Below are positions 55,605-64,000 of a DNA stretch of 64,000 nt, in pieces (position 1 is the first letter of the stretch; each line of letters begins with the position of its first letter). The notes below the pieces were generated by a model. That model was not told the origin of the DNA, did not search any database, and was given only the letters and a program-made list of their open reading frames with translations. The stretch spans positions 27,886,283 through 27,950,282 of the forward strand of contig NC_063156.1 of assembly GCF_020921035.1 (NCBI RefSeq), given 5' to 3'. Both the position numbers and the translations under genes were made by a program. Origin of the DNA: Rhodamnia argentea. Taxonomy: Eukaryota; Streptophyta; Magnoliopsida; Myrtales; Myrtaceae.

Positions 55605-58600
55605 TGCAGATGTGAGGCCAGTCTCGTGTAGTTAGTTATGGTGGCAAGTTTTCGAAAGGAAAACCAAAGTGACAAGAAATCTCTTTCTTCCTTTTTCTTT
55701 TTTTCCTTTTAATTTGGCTTGTGTGGTAGGAGACTAATTGCTTCTGTTGGGGCCATTGTTATTACAGCCATTAATGCTACAGATGTACAAAAGCCAAATC
55801 ATCCAAACCGATGACCCACCGCGCTTGCAGAGTTTGGCTTACGCAGATTATTCTCAACGCAAGCCGTGTTATTCATTCGATTGCTATTTCGGGAAACAGT
55901 CAATCAACCAAGCCTGATTGCAAACGCGTAGGCGAGGTGCATATTGATACTAAAGCTTGGTCTGCACACAATGGAAAAAACCCATGTTTTGATGGGCTCC
56001 AATTTCTCATCATTCACGTTATCTCATGAGGAGGAAGGTACATGGGCATTAATGTGGTTAGAGCATCTATCACACTCTGCAAATTCATCATGTGCATAAA
56101 TTAGCTTGGAGAGTATGTAAAGAAATGAATTGCTAATGAGCAACTCGATTCTGTACAGGTACATTTAGGTTTTTGCTCCTCGAATTGTGATGTTGTTCAA
56201 TGACACGAGTTTCCTAGTATGGGAAGTTCCAGATTCAAGAATTGAGCATGAATTTTATGCTAAAATTAAGGGTGTTATTACAAGGAAAATAAGATGATAT
56301 TGCAAGCTTATCAAAAAAAGGAAAAAAAAAAGGGTTTTTTTTTTTCTATCTTTTAAGAAGTGGATAAAAACAAAAATCTGCCGCCTCCCAAAACTAAGCC
56401 GCCCTTCATGTAAAGGCTAAGCACAATCCAACAACTTCTGAATGAAGCCCCTCGGTTTCACATGTTTCATACTTCACATTGTTTATCTGGGATTGTTTGA
56501 ATCCTTATTCATCGCGATCTGCTAAGATTTTTGTCACTCTTTTGTAGCGTAGTCTAACGTTGGTAACGTGGAGAGAGGACAAGACAGCATGATTAACAAT
56601 AGGAAAGCTCAAGTTAAGACTGGCCTGATTTGGAAGTACAAAACAGTTGAACACGAATGGACGCACGACGTGCACAATGAGATCTCTTGTTTGGGGGGTG
56701 TTTGGACTTCTATTTTATGCCTTGAATTTGTAGTGTAATCTATCGGCTCTTGGGGTGCGACGAACCTTGCGAGAGAGATGGCACCTCAGACGTCAGGTAT
56801 TGAAGGTGAAGAAGTGCAATCCTCCGATGTCGGATTTGAATCTCAGATAAACTCTTGCAACTATGATGTTTTAAATTCCACAGTTATTCCATAGTCTCGA
56901 TGTCACGATCGGCTAGCTATCCGCTAGCCTTTCATCAGCCTCGAGCAAAAAGAACTCGAACTTCGACATTGCCACCACAAATTTGCAATTGAACACGCAT
57001 AGCAGACAGCCTATGCCAACTTATATGATCAAAGGCGATCTAATTCTTGGATGAAAGTTTCACAACTCAATGCTAGGCGGATTTGAGTCCCTTATCTTGC
57101 AATTGAGACTAAGAAGTTATATGGCATTGGGCGAGAAATAATTTGGTGATGTATTTTGTTGCTAAAATTTGTTAGAATTCGACACATAATTACAACGAAA
57201 TAAAGCGTAAAAAACAAGAAAGAAAAATCTAGACACGAGATTTTATCCTGATTTACCTTTAAATGATGAGTACGTTCAATAGAGAATTCCATTATAATTA
57301 ACACATCGTATCTCTTATTACATTACTTAAATACAAGGAAAAAGATTATATATAACTGTAGCTATTCATAATCCTAAGCTTAAACTACCAATAAAAAAAT
57401 ATGGACTCAAATTATAAAAGCTCTTGGTGTCCAAGGGGCGCTGCCTTCTTGAAACCTCCAACCTAGGCGACTCTCTCGAACTCTCGCCCGCTTAGCATGA
57501 AGCGGCAGATTTATGTGCTCTTTTATCATTGAAAAGTATGAATCACATCCTAATAAAATTCATATCGACCATTAAATTAGTCACGACCCATATGAAATCC
57601 ATCAAGCCTAACAATCTCAATTCGTTTTATTAAGTATGACACAGTCGCCGAATATATTCTTGACACAGAAGCGCTCACGCCCAAAATCCAGCTAATGAGA
57701 CAGGGCTGAGATTTCACGGCTTCATAAATCTCATCACATCAACGACTCCTGTCATAGATTCGACATCCATGTCCGGTGCCTCATAATTGCCCACAGATCG
57801 GAGCAACGGAAGGGATCAATCCGAGCGGACAAATTTGACCTTGATGCGACATACAATTGCAAATTTTTCTAAGCTTTTTTTCGATCTGACATGGGACGAA
57901 CGGACACCCGCCACATCCTCCTTTCGATCATCCCCAAAGTTTTCTCCGTCGACAAAATCAAATTGACAGAAACGAAGAAAACCCACAATTCTAGTAGTTG
58001 TTGTCGGGCGATTGATGATTGGTCCGGCCATCAAATGTCCCAAAATTCTATGCGGTCCTCAAGGCCACACGTGAACCTGCCTATTCAAATCCCAGCTAGA
58101 GCCAAATTAACCAACATCCCACTCGGAAAAAAACTCAGATTAAGCAAAGTCCGCACGAAAACTATCCCTAAGAAAACATAATTTATTAGACTAATCAAGC
58201 TATAAACACGATACGTTCGATTCTCCATCGGCAAAGTAGATATGTGGACCCAATATAATTGGTAGGGCCAACGGTAAACTACTGTCTTGGATCAAAGGGT
58301 CCACACAAATGATGGACCAACCGCGTCAAACACGTCACAAATCATTTTTTCCAGCTTATATACTATGGTTTTGGGCCAATAATAATAGAAATAATGTGGA
58401 TGCGGACAACAAAATTGGTACCCTAGTTTGTCGACATGTGTGGAGGCCCTCCATAATTAATAGCGATGATTGCATAAGCCGACGAGGGATGACTGTACCA
58501 AGGTGTCTTGGACAAGCAAAACGAATTCGATCACGATGTGGTGGAAATAAGGTGAAGCTCAAGCTTCGGCTCATGGATGATGTGACCACGAACGGAAAGA

Positions 58601-60769
58601 CGAAAGCTCTCGACATCATCCTTGTCTGAAAAGTTAAATTATGCATGTGAACGTGAAATATCTAGAAGGCCTCCCCTCCATCGACCGGATTGCTGCGGTT
58701 TAGGGTTTTGGTCGCAATTTTTTGCCGGAACAGGGTGGTTATGGTGGTCACGAAAAAAGATGATGGGTTATTTTTGTTATGGTTTTGTGCGATGCCCAGA
58801 GTGATTATAGGAGAGACCAATTACATGGAACGCGAGATTTGATTCAAGCGCTCATTCAACCTCTCTCTTTTCTTGGGGTGTGTGGATTTGGCTCACTGAG
58901 CTTTCACTCGACTTTTGACTCGCGTCTCGTCCAATTCCCTAGGTTAATAGGAGAATTTCATGAGTGTGAAACTTACCTATTAAAAATAAATTCTCCCGTC
59001 ATTAGATAAAATACTAATACTAGCATAATTGATGTTGATTACAAGTGTGACCGGGATCGCGTCTTCCTCACTTCTTTTTCTCTTTTCTGTATCGTTTTTC
59101 CTTATTTTTCCTTTTAATCTTTTTTTTTAACCCTCAGCACCTCCTCCTCCTCCGTTCACTGGTACGTTGTGTCACCGCTCACCCGTCGTGTCGCCAACTA
59201 TCGCCATACAACCCCAGCTTGGCGCTCTCTCTCTTTCACACACACATCTCCATCCTAGCCACCGAACCCTCTTTCTCCGTTGGCTTTTGCAACTAAGGCA
59301 GACCTCCCGTAGGCGGTCGACGTCGGCGGTATCCTAGAGGCAACCGATACCATTTATCCAGCCAAGACTCTCTCTGCTATCTCTTCGTCTTGTCCCAAAT
59401 GGTCCGGGAAGCAAAAGGCAAAGTTTGAGTGGCCATGCAGGATTCTCCGCTCGTTAGAAGGGTCGCTGGAGAATCTCTACCCGTCACTTTTAAGAAGATA
59501 CTCGCGAGTCGCAGGAACAGTCAATCTTGAAGGGCCTTTTCATAAAACCTTCCTTCACGTTTTTAAGAGAGATGAATATAAGCACATATCTCCTGCATAT
59601 CGTCATGGTTTTTCTCGAAACGAGGATTTTCGAAGAAGCGTTGTCTGTCTGGCAGACAAAAAATCCTGCCATCACGGGAAGCAAACGCGCCGGAAGACAC
59701 GTCGTATCTCAATCTAGGGGTTCACGTAATCTACGGGTATTATCGTTCAAGACGCGAATGATTGCTATTGCGCTGTCTAATTCAGGAAATAAGGTAGGCC
59801 CAAACACCCCCCTACAAAAAAAAAAAGTGACGGAATAATAATATCAAAATAAAATAATTTGATGACACAGAGAATTCTGGGATTAGGGTTCTTTCCCTGA
59901 AAGAGAATATGGGAATGTTAGGTGCGGGTTGACGTTGAGGGGATGAGTGACGGCTTCGTATTCCTCTATCAATAATTTCTTCTCTCTCTCTTTTGTGTTT
60001 TGTTTGGCGCATGATGTTATGTGCTCGTGTCCACAAAAGTGTCCTTTCAGTTGATTCACTTGCATAAGTCATGGGCGTTCGGTTGGATTCTCCATCCAAT
60101 TATTTTAAGAGATCGTTCGAGCAATAAACGTGTGCCGTTTCTATCTCAAATTCAGGAGTTTGGATTAAAATCGCGCATATTCATGGGATCGTTCAGAGAG
60201 CGAGAGAACGTCTCGTGTGTTCCGGCGTTTAATTGGCGTGTATCAAGATGAGAGGACTACATATCAAAGATCCGAAATTAGTCAGATTTTTTTAGAGTAT
60301 GAACACTTTCCATTAACACGTTAGTGGGCGGAAAAAATCATCTTTGAGGTTTTGGTACGATGAATGGGATAGGCCCAATTACTTAATGACATCCCAAAAG
60401 ATTGCCTTATGCATTGAAACATCGAAAAAGTTAGAATTTTATCAATTTATGACAGATGAATTCATACTCCGTTGCCTAAAAAATGAGGTGGGTAAGGAAC
60501 ATATTTTACAAGTGTCATATTGTACATTTAAAGAACAAGTTAAGTCGAGTAAGGAAGGATCTCGAGATACGACCGTTAACTGTAATCTTATATCGCTTAA
60601 ATAATTATAAAGTGTCTTATGTGCATATAGTCTCCCTTCATCTAATAGCTATAACATTTAGAGTGGATATTCTAACATGATATCAAAGAACATGTAAAAA
60701 AATTTCGAATCATGACACTCCTCTCTCAAAATTCATTGTTGGTGGTAGGTTCACAACAACTCCGACACA
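55605..60769. other. long intergenic stretch, no gene supported
   Basis: Open frames exist (for example 57891-58181, 58309-58629, 59527-59838) but none resembles a protein family and they overlap opposite frames. The stretch has CT-rich parts near 59220 and 59970. It holds no tRNA-like or rRNA sequence that I can see. Confidence 0.45.
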
Positions 60770-61140
60770 CGCAAGATGGGTAAATTATCAAAAAAGTCCT
60801 AAACCCATTGTACGGATGCTAACTCAATCATAAACTTTCAATTTAGTACTAAATCTCATTTATTTTTTATTTTTATTTTCTTTATTTTCTTTTTATTTCG
60901 ATTCTGACTTCCCAGAGTGGGCTCTCGCAAAGCACTTGCCAATGGTCGCCGAGGGCTCACAAGCCTTGGTCTAGTGGCCAACAGGAGTCGCTAGGCCTTG
61001 GCCAACGACTTGTAGGCTCACGTCATCCCTTATCAGTAAAAACAAAGAAAATAAAACAAAAGAAACTAAAAAAAATTAAATTCAATATAAATAAATAATA
61101 ATGAAAATAATTGTCTATGTCGGTGCCGATAGTGTCATTT
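60770..61140. repeat. repeat with GC-richer core, member of the 720-1375 family
   Basis: The left arm has 'aaaaaagtcctaaaccca' and 'ctaactcaatcataaac', shared with the copy at 63235. The core holds 'gggctctcg' and 'ccttggcc' words. The right end is shortened. Confidence 0.45.
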
Positions 61141-63234
61141 AGGACGGTTGATGTCCACTTTTGTTATTTCTTGCCAAAATTGGCTGGAAAGGCTACATTG
61201 GCAAAAGGTCAAAATGTGTAGAAGCGAACCGACACAATTGAAAGGTTCATGGCCGATTGGCCGCAATACAATAAGTTCAAGAATTTTTGAAAAAAAAAAA
61301 TTCCCCATGGAAAATAGGAGTTTGGACATTCTAATTGTAACATTAATTATGGTTTAACATCAATCTCTCTCCTCTTCAATTAGAAAAATACGTATGTGAT
61401 ACAAATTGCAATACTTTCTAGCATCGAAGTCTTCTTCTTAATCAGTAATAGCAACAAATTCTTCTTCCGTCTAAAAGGTAGATTAACAATCTTCAGTGAA
61501 ATCTCTTGAGACAGGAATATAGGAAAACACGGCTCCTGCTCAAATTAGATCACCATGTCATTTTTTGTTTTCCCACAACAGATGCCTCTTGGTTGTACGG
61601 ACATTGGCCCTAGTGGCGAATATCCGTCGAGGGACTTAGATTTATGTTGTCGCCCTCAATAGTGGCAACAGATCTAAGTCGTGCAACTATAAGATCTACA
61701 CCACCATCGTTAAGGTCGCCTAAGCCCGTCGGATTGATTCAATGAGAGAAACGTTGGTGAATCACGCTAATTGGAAATGACAATCCTTAAAATGAGTTAC
61801 TAAATGTAAAGGACAGCAAACCGATGCAAATAAAATTCACTAATTCAATAGAAAGCTTGATTAAAAAAAAAAAAATCAAACCAAGGTAAGTAACTGAAAC
61901 GAGAGCCGGTAATCCAAATGGTTGATTATTTAATCCGACGGAAGATGGTAAGTTGGTCTAATTTAGATTCGTAATTCCACATAAGAGTTAGTAATTCAGA
62001 ACGGTCGTAAGTTTCGCAAAATGAATTTGGCAATTTCATAAAAGTATTGATAAGTTACCAATAATTCATCTAGAAAAAAAAGGTCACCGATCGCCTTTTT
62101 GAATAACAAATTTTTTAGACTCATCCATACTTATTGAAATTTACCAGCACAAAAAATAAAAAATAAAAAAACCATAATCTTGAGCGTAGAACAACAGAAG
62201 TCTACATATGTTTAAACTGATTGGCAATCTGATAAATTAAACTTTATATTGTTCTTTGATATTGAACATGGTCCGCTTGCTCAAAGATCCTCTCTTACCA
62301 CCGTCAATCATCTCATTTACTGTAGACCAGTCTCGACATTTAAGATGTACTCGATCAAGAAGTCGCTTTTCGGTCGCGCCTATATTTGAGAAAATGCAAC
62401 TACAATGGGGCTTGTAGGCGAAGATAACGCAGGAAGATAAAGCTTCAATTTTTACTAAAACAACCGAAAGAAAAGAGAGAAGCGGGGTCCTGTGTGATTC
62501 TTGCCCTATAGCTACTGAAGTATGATGGAGACCCAATAAAAGTTCTATCTTTTTTTGGGACACATGACATGGTACTCCCTTGAGAGACACTTACCTAAAA
62601 TTTTTCAACCAAAGATTCCGATAATAGCAGAAGATAAGAAAAGGAAACAAAAGATGAATCCTCTATATACCAAAAGTTTCCTGCCACACGTAAAAAAAAA
62701 ATAAAAATAAAAAATAAATTAAAAAAGAGAAAATTGCAAGCCTTATTTTTTTTAGTTTTAAGGAGGACTAAGGATGCGATTTCTTTTCAGAATAGCAGTA
62801 GAATAATGACATGTTATTGTTTAGCCTAGTTGTCTTGATAATATTAAAGTAACATTATGTATGTACATCCAACAGAAACTAATTCAAAAATCAACTGTAA
62901 AGTCAATAAAATTTATTGTTCCGGCGTACAAAACCTCGATTTTACCTAAAATAAGGCGCAAATTGAGGACTCTTTGTTTAAAAAAAATGAAGAAGCTAAA
63001 ATCTTGTTAAATATTAAATATCAAAGCTACGTCCTTATCAAACAATTTAAGTTCTTTTAGAACAAGCGACAATAGTTTCAATGTTTTTTATGGTAAATTC
63101 TGAGTTTAAATCTCTTCAAACCTCTATTTGACTCCCTTATTATATATTTTCGCGCTTTAATCTTCCCGTCTACATGTGAGGGGGAGTGTAATATCTCAAA
63201 ATTAAAGCAACGCCTTCACTAATACTTAACTTTT
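61141..63234. other. intergenic, no gene seen
   Basis: AT-rich DNA with poly-A runs. No recognised coding, RNA or mobile-element signal apart from weak LTR-like phrases near 63176-63190. Confidence 0.45.
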
Positions 63235-63855
63235 AGGCAAAATTTGTTCAAAAAGTCCATGCACTATTGCTAATTCAATCATAAACTTTTTATTTGTGCC
63301 AATTGAGTCCTAAACATTTTCGTGTTTTGCTAATTAAGTCAATTTGACCAGTTTTGGCTAAAAATCACTATCAACTTTTCCATGTGATAAGGCTAGCGCC
63401 GATATAAGCCTTATATTTATCTGTTTATGTTTTTTCCTTTTTCCCTTTTCTTTTCCTTTTCTTCTTTATTTTTTCTCATTTTCCCTCCATGACGATTGTT
63501 GGGGCTCGTTGATGGCTCACAAAGGTTGTTGGCCTCAAGCTGCCCTCGCTACCCTACGCTAGGCCAAGCGCAGTGTCCCTTGCCTAAGGCCAATGACCTC
63601 CATCATCAACGAGATCCGAGGATGGCTAAGAGAAAAAGGTAAAGAAGGAAAAGAAAATATAAAAGAGAAAAAACAATTAAATAAATACATAATTCGACAA
63701 AATATTAAAATTATTTAAAAAATGTCACCGCCAGCGTTGGCCGTACCATGTCACATAGAACAGCCGATATCTACGTCAACAACTTTAAGTCAAAATTGGT
63801 CGGATAAACTCAATAGGAAAAATCTGAAAAGGTTTATGACTCAATTGACATAATG
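63235..63855. repeat. foldback repeat with GC-richer core, best preserved copy
   Basis: The left arm (63235-63365) contains 'ccaattgagtcctaaac' and 'gaccagttttggct'. The right arm (63735-63855) contains 'caaaattggtcggataaac' and 'aaggtttatgactcaattgac', its approximate inverted complement. Between them is a core with 'gccctcgctaccc' and 'ggccaagcgcag' words. It is the clearest example of the family also seen near 720, 37690 and 60770. Confidence 0.6.
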
Positions 63856-63862
63856 CGGAATA

Positions 63863-63980
63863 TGTTGGGGTTATCCTACATCGATTGTGGAAAGGGCTGG
63901 TGGTTGATTTATAAGTGTGAGGGGAAATCTCATCCTTTGAGTTAGCTTTTAGGATGAGAGATGGTCAAGACCATCTAACA
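63863..63980 (+). mobile_element. LTR of a TRIM-type element, cut by the window end
   Basis: A 118-bp segment starts TGTTGGGGTTATCC and ends CCATCTAACA. It is followed at 63982 by TGATATAAGAGCC, which matches a degenerate tRNA-Met primer site. Short LTRs with a phrase like 'ctacatcgattgtgg' and 'gatttataagtgtgagggg' are typical of dicot TRIM elements. The rest of the element lies beyond the window. Confidence 0.7.
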
Positions 63981-64000
63981 TTGATATAAGAGCCTAGGTT

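Noticed and set aside
58309..58646. Open frames on both strands, about 100 codons each
   Set aside because: Mutually overlapping, no motif and no neighbouring exon signals.
60670..60700. 'Taacatgatatcaaag' resembles an LTR end plus primer site
   Set aside because: No LTR partner, no target duplication and a poor match to the tRNA complement.
63176..63200. 'Gagggggagtgtaatatc' resembles a polypurine tract followed by an LTR start
   Set aside because: Nothing upstream looks like a retroelement interior and no LTR end could be found before the foldback repeat at 63235.
1..64000. Search by eye for tRNA, rRNA, CRISPR arrays and bacterial-type operons
   Set aside because: No tRNA T-arm/anticodon combination, no rRNA block and no spaced direct-repeat array was seen. 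The gene structure is eukaryotic.

Overview
The window is nuclear DNA of a dicot plant. It has GT/AG introns, plant-only gene families (R2R3-MYB, NAC, patellin, TIR-NB-LRR), long AT-rich intergenic stretches and many nonautonomous transposons. The style of the TIR-NB-LRR remnant would fit Myrtaceae such as Eucalyptus, but that is a guess; nothing in the window fixes the species.

Layout. 1-6.9 kb: gene-poor, with a foldback repeat and small hAT-type elements. 6.9-8.6 kb: a complete three-exon R2R3-MYB of the MYB13/14/15 type (+). 8.6-13.9 kb: repeats, including a 1.26 kb hAT-type element that carries a piece of an NLR resistance gene. 13.9-21.4 kb: a tandem duplication of a patellin-like (Sec14 + GOLD) gene. 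The first copy is full length. The second starts inside exon 1 at a 5-bp microhomology breakpoint. 21.5-25.6 kb: a decayed endogenous caulimovirid (-) with movement, coat, zinc-knuckle and protease regions but no reverse transcriptase. 27.6-28.6 kb: a small two-exon gene for a secreted PDF1-like protein (+). 29.7-37.0 kb: a TIR-NB-LRR pseudogene (-) broken by a 2.7 kb LTR insertion, a 0.87 kb hAT-type insertion, frameshifts and stops. 37-41 kb: repeats and MITEs. 41.3-47.0 kb: a five-exon IMP-like S26 peptidase homologue (+) that lacks both catalytic residues. 48.9-51.6 kb: a three-exon KpsF/SETH3-like sugar-phosphate isomerase (+). 52.1-55.4 kb: a three-exon NAC transcription factor (-). 55.6-64 kb: no convincing gene, foldback repeats, and a TRIM-type LTR cut by the window end.

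Six genes look intact: MYB, patellin copy A, PDF1-like, IMP-like, KpsF-like and NAC. Exon phases were checked by hand and the frames stay open across every proposed junction. They do not form a pathway or a cluster. I found no clearly new biological system. The most informative signals are the dated history of the patellin duplication, the two insertions with target-site duplications in the resistance gene, the NLR-carrying hAT element, the viral copy with a perfect 173-bp internal duplication, and the probable pseudoprotease.
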